This document shows, piece by piece, positions 50,847-60,730 of a stretch of 64,000 nucleotides of DNA (positions within the stretch are counted from its first letter, which is position 1; every line of letters begins with the position of its first letter). Below the pieces are notes generated by a model. The model made no database searches. It was not told where the DNA came from and saw only the letters and a program-made list of their open reading frames with translations. This DNA comes from Deuterostichococcus epilithicus (Eukaryota > Chlorophyta > Trebouxiophyceae > Prasiolales > Stichococcaceae). The DNA is taken from NCBI GenBank assembly GCA_033439295.1, contig JAVTLE010000008.1, positions 2,852,001-2,916,000 of the forward strand, read 5' to 3'. The position numbers and the translations under genes are program-made.

Positions 50847-51051
50847 ACCGTTTGCCACTAGTCTGCACGTCCACTGCTGGCAGTCTGTGGCAGCAATGCG
50901 AGGTTGTGGAGGCTGCCGGTGCACTCGAAGGTTACTCACATCCGCGGGAATCAACATCCCTCTTCGCGGGAGGAAATGGTCTCGGAACTGGTGCTGTGCG
51001 CAGTGCCACAGCGCCCATTTGGCGCTGTTTCGACGATTGAGATACATCTGA
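50847..51051. promoter_or_regulatory. Divergent promoter region, TOM22 / GNAT gene
   Basis: The 205 bases between the two divergent ATGs must hold both 5' untranslated regions and core promoters, unless further upstream exons exist. I see no clear TATA box or named element. Confidence 0.5.
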
Positions 51052-53291
51052 ATGGGCCGAGGCAAACCCAAGGCAGCGCACCAAGAGCGACCAGGCGCCC
51101 GCGAACAGTTTGAGGTGCTCCAGTGCCAGGGCGAGCATCACGTTATCACGCAAGTGAACGCGCTCGAGAAGCGCCTCTTCTCAAAATCTTTTGCTCTCAC
51201 TGGTGAGCTGACCCTGGTACCGAGCATGCAGCATTCCCGGCTGGCCAGACCATGCAGCAGCCTGCGGCACCTGCCCTTGTGGCCGGCCCTGACATCTTCG
51301 TCTATCAGCTGCATGTGCACTGATTTTGCTTGGTTCGGTGGAGTGTTTCGATGCTTTCATTTGCATGAAACTCATTGTCAGACGTCCAAGCTATACACAT
51401 CATGGCGGCATGGTCGGCGGCTCACATGACGCACCGTGCGGGCATCTAGATGTGAAGCATCAGCCTCGACGACCAGGGCGAGACTGACTGCGAGACGTGC
51501 AATGTCCGCATGCAGGGGCGATCCACCAGGAACTGACGCGGCGCAATACCGTGCTGCTGTACGCATACGCGAAGCGTGGCGCTGAGGAGGTGGTCCTCGG
51601 CTACATTGTGTGAGTCCCGGGCTGCAGCAACCTTTGAATATTGCCCCTCGTTCAACCACCAGCTGGGTGAAGGCTGCAACTGAGACTCAGACTCAGACTC
51701 GCTCAGGCGTGAGTCTGAGACAGCATCTTGCTCGGTCGCCACATGCCTTGCGAGGGGCTCGATTGGATGTCGACATTCAGGGTGTTGCGCACCACTCAAT
51801 CTGTCATGCCCGAGGATTCTGGCCCTCAGACAAGTGACGCTGACCACCATCCCAACAACCGCAGGTACCAGACCAACAGCGTCGTGTGCCACATCCAGAA
51901 ACTGGCGGTGCACCCCGAAAGCCGCAACCAGGGCATCGCGGGCACTCTGCTCCTGGTACGCGACACCATCCTTTTTCAAATGCTAAACGGCATGCTGTCT
52001 CCGTCGGAGCTTCCGCCATGCGGCATGCTCATCAGAGTCGCACAGCACAGCTGGCGGCATGCTTGCGGGGCGCATGAGGTTCACCTCCGGCACGACAACG
52101 ACTGCCACACCGCAGTGCACAATGCTGCGGTCAGCAACAAGGCATCGGGGTGTTGTGAGTAAAAGACGTCAAGCTCGACGACATCGTCTTAAATGAATGT
52201 GACCGTCCGACTCAATCAGCCTTGGCTGCCAGGTTGGGCACAGCTGAAGCCGCTATGCTGTGACAAGATGGATTTAGGTGGGCCGACCTGGTGAACATGC
52301 TGACAGCACAGAGCGACAGGATGGATTTGTGTGGGCGTGCTACGCTAGACATGCTCACAAAACATAATCAAACGGCAGCTGAAAATGGATGAGCCAATGC
52401 CTGTATGAAACTATCTTATCACCACGCAGCGGCGTTGGCTCATCCATTCGAAGCTGCAGCTGGGATCACGTGCCATCAGCATGTCTGAGCAGCAGGCCCA
52501 CCTAAGCCTATCTTGGCACACCTTAGCAGCTCCGGCTCAACCACCGTAGCTGCAGTTGGGATCGCGTGCCATCAGCATGTGAGGCGGGCAGGCCCACCTA
52601 AAACTGTTCTGTCACCGCGGCGGCGCCGGCGCGTTCACTCACTCTTCACACGTCCAGATCTGTGTATATCATTCCCCAAATTATACCCTGCGCAGGCGGC
52701 GCTGCAGAAGGCGGTGGGCGAGCGGCGGGTGCAGGAGGCGGTGCTCAACGTGGCAGTGGGCAACGCGCCTGCGCTGCGCCTGTACCGCCGCCTGGGCTTT
52801 GCTGACGGCGCCCTCGTCGACGACTACTACGGGCCGGTGCGTCACACACACTGCAGTGCACATTCTTTTGGGTATCGATGGGTTCCGAAATGGCGGAGCC
52901 CCTTCACCAGTCGATGGCGCTGCATTTCTGAAAGACTGCCTAGTCAGCTACGTACAGCCTTGGTGCCGACGGCCTGCTCCCGTGTGCCGCTGAATCGCGG
53001 TCTGTGGTTGGCAGGCTCAAACGACCTCATGATGAACCTTCAAGCCCTCTATTTGATGAAATTTTGAGCTGTCGCTGCTTCGGTGCCATCCCTTCCCAAG
53101 GAAGAGTCATTTCTTAAACTCCCTGAAGCATGCAACGTGGGTACCGTCCAGTAGCCGCTGGACAGTCGGAGCAACAGCTGCTTGCCATTCCGCTGCAGGG
53201 CCGCCCGGCGCTGCGCATGTCCAGCGTCCTGGACCCTGAGGCCAACCCTGCCTGGGCCGTCGCCATCCGTGCCGTGACAGAACCGCACTGA
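51052..53291 (+). CDS. GNAT-family N-acetyltransferase
   Basis: Five exons: 51052-51202, 51516-51609, 51865-51955, 52696-52836 and 53199-53291 (TGA). Phases agree at all joints and give 189 residues. The fold is the acetyl-CoA-dependent GNAT type: ITQVNALEKRLFSKSFAL, NTVLLYAYAKRGAEEVVLGY, HIQKLAVHPESRNQGIAGTL (acetyl-CoA pyrophosphate loop RNQGIA), VLNVAVGNAPALRLYRRLGF and VDDYYG. The architecture resembles RimI/NAA-type protein N-alpha-acetyltransferases, but the substrate cannot be told from sequence. The ATG at 51052 was chosen because it opens a frame that leads into the domain with matching phase. Divergent from TOM22. Confidence 0.87.
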
Positions 53292-53534
53292 CACAGTCAT
53301 AGCTCCCTCTCTTGGCCCTTTCAGGTGACTGTGTCGCCATCAGCTGCTCCACCTTGCGGCTGCGCAAGACAGTGACTCAGTGCTCTGACCTGCCGTATCG
53401 CCTTTTGGCTCACTGATATCTACGCGCCAGACTTTTCAACCGCCAGGCGTCCTGTTGCAGGTCGATGGGCATCAGCAACTTCGTTTTGTATCCCGTGTCT
53501 GACTTTTGCATTCCTGTGTTGTAGGTGTGAAGCC

Positions 53535-56500
53535 ATGAGCGCCAACGCCGGCTCTGCTCAGCCCAGCCTGCACGACGAGATTGTGCAGTTTGCGAAAGCC
53601 GTGGCAGGTGAGAAACAGTGCCTGACGGCTGAGTGAGACTCAGTCGCCTGGCACACGTCAGCCCTGCTGCAGCTTTCAGGCTGCAGGCCGCAAGCAGCGC
53701 CAGCCGGCAGGTGTCGCTTGGAAGCAACAGAAGGACTGCTGCTGTCCGGTGAGGATGCAAGCCCTCCGACGCCGAGTGCCTGCCGCGCTGGGTGTCAGTG
53801 GGCATGGATACTCACCGGCCTACCATGTGTGCTTGCTGGCGCCCGCTCTGTGCGCCTGCGATGACGCCGCGCAAGTCCGGGGTGCCGTGCTCAGCGAGCC
53901 TCAGGCAGGACATGCACCGCCAGCACCACAGCACAAGCATCTACAGGAGCTGTAGCCAGGAGCAGCCTTGCTGTAGCTGAAAGCGCTGAAAATTCCCTTG
54001 TTCTCCAAAACATTGGCGACAACCCATGCTTCAACACACCCTATCGTAAAACCCTGTCGTGTGTTCTGCAGCGACGCCACAGGAGGAGGTAAACAAAACC
54101 ACCGCCCTGCGCAAGGTGCAGGCGGCCGTGAAGGCGACCTTCCAAGGTACGCAGCAGGCCGGCAGCGTCAAGGTGCGCGCCAATGCTTTCTTTTGAAGAA
54201 AATCTGTTTCTGGTGTAAACCCTACACCCTGCTGTGGCCCCGCGCTCGCCGGCTGCTGCATGCAAGGTCAGCAGTTTCTCAGCCCGATCAAGGCAAGGCG
54301 CGCAATGGACTTTCGCCTTGTCATCTTGTGCCGGCAGCCTGCCTTGTGTGCACACTCCGAGCCAAGCAATGAGAGCGCGAAACTGCACCCACAGGCGGCA
54401 CGCCACCCCCTGCCTGAGAGATGGTAGCTGTGGCATGCGCAGCAGTGCGGCCGAACAAGTGCTGGAATAGCTGGTATAACCTAAGTTTCATAACGCCGCT
54501 CCCCTGCGCAGGTGCAGGCCTTTGGCAGCTACGTCAACAACCTGGGCACGCACGACTCGGACGTTGACGTGGTCATCACTGGCCTGCTGGAGCCGAACAA
54601 CGCTGAAAACGGAGGTGCGGCGCTATCACAAGAAAAAAGGGTTTAGGGAAGGGCAGTCCTTCCTATGGCTCCCATGCGGCTCGAGCTCTACATGCAGATG
54701 AGGCTCCGTACAATCTCGATGCGGCATGCTTGACAGGCGATCGGCGACCGCATATAGAGCTGGGAAGTCCTGGGAGGACAGGGGCTGCATGCCGGGCGGC
54801 CCATTGCTGCTGTGTGGGGATGGCGCATGTGGCTCACACGCGTCCGCACGCGGAAGGCGGCGTTCGCAAACACGCGCTGCGGCCCTGCTGCAAGTTGCAA
54901 GCTTGCACAGTGCGCCGCATCCGCAGCGCCACCCACGCGAGGCTGATCTGAAGAGGGCTCTGCCCATGAACTTGGAAAACAAGTCCATCAGTCGGACTTC
55001 CGTATCCCCTGTTACACACATCTGTCTCGCCTCCCCCTCTGACATTGTGGCCGGCCGCCAGCGCGCAGGGTACACCGAAAAGGGCAAGGCGCGCGTCAAC
55101 GCGCACCTGAGCGCCCTGCGATCCACCCTGTACCGGCAGCGGGACCTGGCCAGAGTGGTGCACGTGCGCCGCGCCCGTCTGCCTATCCTCAAGGTGGACT
55201 TGTCATGCTGCGGCGTGGCCCCGCCACTTGTCCAGCGTTGAGCCCGGCATCGGTTTTTCCGAGAACGGCTTGTGAGCAGGGGAGGCCCTGGATGGGGTGA
55301 AGGTTGCCCATCCCCGGGGATGTGCAGCGCGGTCTCTGCTCCCGATGCCACATCAGCGGAGCGTGATCGGCAGGGCAGCCGCTGACCTGCCTGGCGCTGC
55401 TGGCTCGCAGCGAGTGCGCTGTTCCCTGCTGATTCCGATCCTGGCACTGCATGCTGATGTTACACCTTTCCTGCACACCAGTGCACGCTGCTGGACGGGC
55501 AGCAGGTGGATATATCCATCTCCAATGACGCCGGGCCGAAAGCTGCCGCCTACATGGCCGAGAAGGCGCGCGCTGCCGGTCTCGAGACTGCTCGGTCATG
55601 TCACAGCAGCTGTCGGTGTGTGTGCATGTTCACGCGTTTGCTGCCCTTGCTGCCCACCTGGGAGGCTGTATTCAGGCCCGGCAAATGCGTTGTTGGATGC
55701 ACACGTCTTGCACCTGCGAAGTTCGGGCCGTCCGGTCGATGTAGCACTCAAGCAGCACGGCGGCATTGCACAGTGGCATGCGCTCCTGCACACTGCTCAG
55801 GCATGCGCAGCGCGTGACAGCGTATCGGTTCTCTCACCACCTGCTTCCTGGGCCGCACGCTGCGCAGGTGGCGCAGCTGCCGGCGCTGCGGCCGCTGGCG
55901 CTTGTGCTCAAGGCGCTGCTGCGGGGCTCGGGCCTCAACGACGTGTCCGTCGGCGGCCTCAGCAGCTTCTCCATCGCCAACATGGTCGTTGCCAGCCTAC
56001 AGGAAGACGCCAAGGTATCCACCTGATAAAATACCTCACCCCAGGGTTGCCGAACGCCATGCCAGTAGAATGCTTACAGAGCTTCCTCGCGGCGCAAAGG
56101 AGGCCTGGACCAGCACTGTCGTGCCCCCTTGAGTGGGCTGCACAGCCAGGCAAGGGGCCGGGGGCAGTGAAAAGGGGCATCCAGTCGGCTGCGCTTGGCC
56201 GTGTGTCTGTCCCTCACCGAGCACATTGTGCCGGGCATGGATGTGTGCCGCATTGCTTCCGTCTCATGTGAGGCTATGTATGTCCCTGCGGCACCTGCGA
56301 AAGCTGGTCCGCAGCTCCCTGCTGTGTCAGGGCTCACCGCCCCAATGCGCATGCGCATGCCTGGAGACGTGGTCGCTCTGACCGGCAGGCTGGAAGGGAC
56401 AGCAGCGACTATGGCGCCGCGCTGACTCGCTTCCTGCTGCGCTACGGCTCCAGCTTCAGCGTGTACAATGACGCGGTGGCCGTCGGCCGCGGAGGCATTG

Positions 56501-57058
56501 TCAAGAAGGTGTGCAGCACATTTGGAAGCGGAAGACCCCTTAGGACACATCTTGGGTCCAGGCAGCTGCCGTGCACTGCCGGCGAATCGCTGCAACATAT
56601 GGCTTGTCGCACTTCAGTCATCTTTAGAAGCTGTGCATGTACTCCTCCCTCTGCTGCTGTGCGCACATACTTCAGAAAGATGGTCCAGTGCTAGCTGCGT
56701 GTGCTCGAGCCACCGTGCGATGGCTGCGCACGGGAGCGCAGCACCAGCAATGTCTTTCAGTGCCTTCGAGCAACCTTCGCAACTCACTTGCAGCACCACT
56801 CGAGCAACCGAGGCGAGCGCCACACATAGGTTTGCGATTCGACTTGCCCACCCCGACCCTGGTCAAACTTCAAAGGTACCTGCGCAGGAGGCGGTGCCAG
56901 CCATGGCGCCAGTGCTGGCCAACCCGGTGCGCAAGGATGGCAGCGATGCGCTGGAACGCATCTGCATCGAGGACCCGCTGACTGGCAGGTGAGGCTTGTT
57001 ACAATGGGAGCCGCACCCTCTGCCGCGGCTGTACTGAGCTCGTCAGCCATCAATGCCC

Positions 57059-57148
<90 letters not shown>

Positions 57149-58626
57149 GCTGCAGGATGTGTCATTAGTAAACGGAAGTTGTCAGCGCAGCAACATTATT
57201 GGGAGCGATTCCAGCTCGTGAATGCATCCCTGCCTGCTGTGGCACAGGGAAATCGCGGGTGGCACCAACCGGATCACAGAGGTGGTGACAGCCTTCCAGG
57301 CGGCGGCCGCCGCGCTGCAGTCGGCTCAGTTCCTCGGCCAGCCGGGCAGCAGCCTGGGCGCGCTATTCGACGTGCGCGCTGCTGTTTCGCGCGGCGCTCC
57401 GGCCGCCAAGGTGGGACTGTACCCTGCAGTGCTTGTAGCACCAGTAGTTGCAGCTGTGGGACAGGCGATGCGCACACCTGATGAAGGTCTCAAATTCTGT
57501 ACCGCAATGCCTGCTTTGCCTCGGTGGGCTGCTCCGCTTGGTGTTTGAACTGTGACTTGGCAGGCGCTTTGTTCCAACGCAGGCCAAACCCGCTGCCAAC
57601 GAGCAGCAAAAGCCGGCTGGCGCGGCCGCCGGCCGCAAACGCCCCGCGGAAGCAGAGCCATCGAATGCGCAGCGCGGCGCCAAGCGGCGCGCTGGGGACG
57701 CAGCAGGGACGGCAGGCGCTTCAGGCGGCGGCGCCTGGCAGGCTGCGCCAGCANCAAGCCGNGGCGGCGGGGGGGGCGGCCGCGGCGGCGGCGGCCGCGG
57801 CNCAGCCGCTGGGCGATCGTCAACTGGAGCAGCCCCGCACGCCTTTGAGGCACCGCAACTTGCTGCTCGGCTACCAGGCAGCAGCGGCAGCGGCGGCTCT
57901 GGCGGCCGCCACAGCGGCGGCGGCGGCAGCCGTGGCGGGCGCNAAGGCGGCGGGCGCGGCGGTGGCCGTGGCGGTGGCCATGGCGGCACCGGGCAGCTGG
58001 CCAATATCGGAAGGCTAAGCGCGGCCGGCGCCTGGCCGGCAGGCGGCACAGCTGACGCCGCCAGCGGCGCCCATGCCAGCCTCCCCACGGGCGCCGCGGG
58101 CTCCAGGCGCTGGGGCGCCGGCACTGGCTGGCGGCCCGGCGGCTCACCGCACACCGCCGCCGGTGGCTGCTTAGGCGCAGGCGCTGCGCAGGGCCCCGCC
58201 TGGACGCAGGACCTGGCAGCATATAGCCCTGTGCAACGCCATGCGGCACCTGGGCCACGCAGACACGAGGACTGGTCCGCCGCCGCCTTCCCGGGAGGCG
58301 GCGCACACGCCGGTGACTCGCTGCCGGCGCTGTCCGGCGGTTCCAGCAGCGGCGGCTGGCGCGAGCCGGCGCAGCAGTGGCAGGCAAGCCCGCAGGATTG
58401 GGAGCCGCCGGGTGGGGTGCAGCCGCCGCCACCGCGTGACGGCCCGCCGCGGCACTGGCAGCGTCAGCAGGGTGGCCCTGACGCTTGGCACGAAGACTGG
58501 AAATCGCGCCCGCAGCCGCGGCCCGCCCCCGAGCACGACCAGGGGTGTGGCGAGCAGCAAGAGCAGCGGGGCATGCGCTGGCAGGCGGGTGGCGCACGCG
58601 GCGGCATGTCCTGTTCTCGATGGTAA
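53535..58626 (+). CDS. TRF4: TRF4/PAPD5-type non-canonical poly(A) polymerase with RGG tail
   Basis: Ten exons: 53535-53607, 54072-54172, 54512-54614, 55069-55193, 55482 to about 55565, 55868-56014, 56389-56508, 56888-56988, 57248-57410 and 57583-58626 (TAA); about 690 residues. These enzymes add short A-tails to nuclear RNAs for exosome surveillance. The nucleotidyltransferase motif is FGSYVNNLGTHDSDVDVVI (two catalytic Asp), with the third Asp in GQQVDISIS. LPALRPLALVLKALL and VGGLSSFSIANMVV are core helices, and RICIEDPLTGREIAGGTNRI is the PAP-associated segment. The last exon (347 codons) encodes a Gly/Arg-rich low-complexity tail; four n bases fall there. The donor of exon 5 is unresolved (possibly GC). 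Confidence 0.87.
57064..57147. repeat. TGC trinucleotide microsatellite, 28 units
   Basis: An uninterrupted run of 28 TGC units lies in the intron 56989-57247 of the poly(A) polymerase gene, about 100 bases before the acceptor. It would read as poly-Ala in one frame but is outside the traced coding sequence. Confidence 0.95.
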
Positions 58627-58653
58627 TGGCTTCAAAAATGGAGGCTGTCTGTA

Positions 58654-58658
58654 TGTAA
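58654..58658 (+). terminator. TGTAA polyadenylation signal
   Basis: TGTAA, the usual green-algal polyadenylation motif, lies 28 bases after the stop codon of the poly(A) polymerase gene. Confidence 0.6.
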
Positions 58659-59142
58659 TTGGGTTGTACACTAGGCAGGGCTGACCTGCGACGGCCAGCG
58701 GGTCAGAAGCAGCTGCTTTATTTATCCAAGGGTGCTGCTGCGAGGCCGCAGATGGTGTCGGATGAGAAGCTGTCTCCAGTCACGGGGTGGACTCGTTTCG
58801 CTTGAATGACGTTTGCGCTGGTCACCTTGGCCATTGCCTGTTGCTGTTTGAGACCCGAGTGCCTGCGTGGGTCGGCGCAGCCGCCCTGTGCCTCGACAGC
58901 GGCACCAGGATCACCGTGCACCATCACCGGCACTGGCCCCAAGGTTCCCCTTGCCTGCTTTTCCTGGTGTTTGGTGATTCGCGTAACAATACTTTTAGGG
59001 TTAGGGTTTCGCCGAGCACGACACCTTCTGAAGTGACGATCACGAGGATAAAGCGGAAACTATGCGTCGCCTTGTCCACAAGCAGGTTGGCAGCATAGCA
59101 CGGCTTTGAAGGCCAGCACAGCTGCGGCAGGGAGGGCTTGGA
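58659..59142. other. Intergenic stretch with telomere-like motif
   Basis: No convincing gene on either strand. It contains TTTTAGGGTTAGGGTTT (58993-59009), an interstitial telomere-like sequence. A minus-strand open frame (58942-58718) ending ICGLAAAPLDK has no recognisable domain. Confidence 0.5.
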
Positions 59143-60262
59143 GTGGCGCCACAGCAGGCGGCGGCCATCTGGCACAGGCGGCATCGTGCACGTTGGTCGT
59201 CACGACATTCAGCAGCAGCAGCAGCTCAAGGGGCCCTGGAAGCTCCGACGGCGGGAGCCTCGTTGGCGGCACGCCCAGAAAATCGCCCGGCTGGGAGCGC
59301 GCGTGCGTCAGCATCCTTGCGCAGCGTGCCGGCGTTAGCGGTGCAGAAGCCGCCGGCTGGCTCGCCAGAGCCGCTGAGGCTCGCAAGCGGTAAGGCGGCA
59401 GCCGCCAAGCAGCTTTCAGATGCCGGCGCGCCGCAGCCACAGGTGGTCGTCAGCGCGGTGCACGTGCAGCAGCTGGTTGACCTGCTGAGCAACGACTTCG
59501 GCCTGCCCGCGGGCGCAGCGGCCTTTATACTGCGCAAGTGACTGCGCCTGTTGGCGAGCGAGCCCGCTTCGGCTACCAGCGCCGCCTGAATCTTGCTGAC
59601 AGAGCTTAAGCTGCTTGCCGGCAGGGCCACATCATTGCTGCGCGGCTGGCCTGGGGTGCTGGGCATGGAGGTGGCGGTCCTGCGGCGGCGGCAGGACGCG
59701 CTGCAGAACAGCCTTGGCCCGAGTGCCGCCCAGCTGGCGAAAATGTTTCGTCTTGAGCCGATGCTGTTAGCGCACACAGCCAGCAGCATGAGCAGCGTGC
59801 GTCGGCATCGCTGGAGTGGTGCCGCGGCCTCGGCTGGACGCCAGAGGATGTCGCCAAGGGGGGTCGCAACAGCCGAAGATCCTGTCACGCAGGGTCACGA
59901 CACTGCAGACCAACTTTGACAGGCTGATGACAGCATGCAGCCTGACCCGGCACCAAGCCGCTGCCCTGTGCCGCAGCCAGCCGGCCCTGCTGACAACAAA
60001 CCTGACGACGCCCAACATGCTGCGCAAGCTGGACTTTCTACAGACAGTCATCGGGCGGCCGGTGGCAGCCCTCGCGCAGTCTGCGGCGTACATGACATAC
60101 TCGCCGCCGGAGTGCATCGCGCCGTGCACCTACTTCATGCGGGAGCGAGGCAGGGAAATCACTCCCAGCCTGGCTCACCTGACGGCTGCGCAGCCCCGGT
60201 TTTGTAAGGAGTGCGGCTGCACGGAGGCGACGTGTGAGCAATGTGTGGCGGCCTGGCGATAG
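59143..60262 (+). pseudogene. mTERF-like gene, apparently decayed
   Basis: Intronless-looking plus-strand locus with mTERF-repeat sequence spread over three frames. mTERF proteins bind nucleic acid in mitochondria or plastids. The clearest part is 59870-60262: LTRHQAAALCRSQPALLTTN, then LRKLDFLQTVIGRPVAAL and AAYMTYS, ending with a Cys-rich tail. Upstream, frame 1 gives LLSNDFGLPAGAAAFILRK, a TGA (59539-59541), LRLLASEP, a second TGA (59587-59589), then LLTELKLLAGRATSLLRGW. The repeat LEWCRGLGWTPEDVAK (about 59811-59858) is in another frame. No in-frame ATG was found at the 5' end. The breaks are too close together for ordinary introns. Sequencing errors are an alternative. Confidence 0.6.
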
Positions 60263-60730
60263 ACGCCAGAAGGTCGGCAGTGGGGCACTAGCTAGGCACC
60301 AATGCCAGCGCAGTCTTGGCGCTACGGGCTGAAAGGAATGCTATGACAACTTCTGGTCGGGTTGCAGGAATTTCAAAAGATGCATCGAATCATCATCAAT
60401 GCCAACTGCGCTGCGGCACAACGGCGTAAGGACTTGGTTTGTTTACCATTCCTGGTTCCGTTCACCTGCATACCTCTGTTATTATGAGCAGAATAGGGGT
60501 TAGCACTGCTCTCATGACCGCAAGTAGAAAGAGCAGCTGAGCACAGCTGACCAGGTGGGAATGCAAAGATTCGCATTTCAGGATTCTGCGGTATGTCGTT
60601 GTGGCTTTACAGACCAGACCTCGGACCTTGCTTTTTTTTGGACGTTTACAGTCGTTTGCACATTTCTACCGGCGGTTCTACTGCAGTAGAGACCTGGAGC
60701 CGACGGCGCAGGCGTACAGTACTCAATCAG
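60263..60730. other. Intergenic stretch upstream of the last gene
   Basis: No gene recognised. It should hold the promoter and 5' untranslated region of the gene starting at 60731. An in-frame ATG at 60593 would extend that protein by 46 residues, so part of this stretch may be coding. Confidence 0.4.

Noticed and set aside
57053-57481. Poly-alanine protein
   Set aside because: Produced by the TGC microsatellite in an intron; the following exon is read in another frame.
57326-58597. 423-codon Arg/Pro-rich open frame on the minus strand
   Set aside because: Antisense of the Gly/Arg tail of the poly(A) polymerase; composition simply mirrors the repeat.
59226-59888. 220-codon open frame on the minus strand over the mTERF-like locus
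   Set aside because: Ala/Ser-rich with no domain, while the plus strand shows mTERF repeats.
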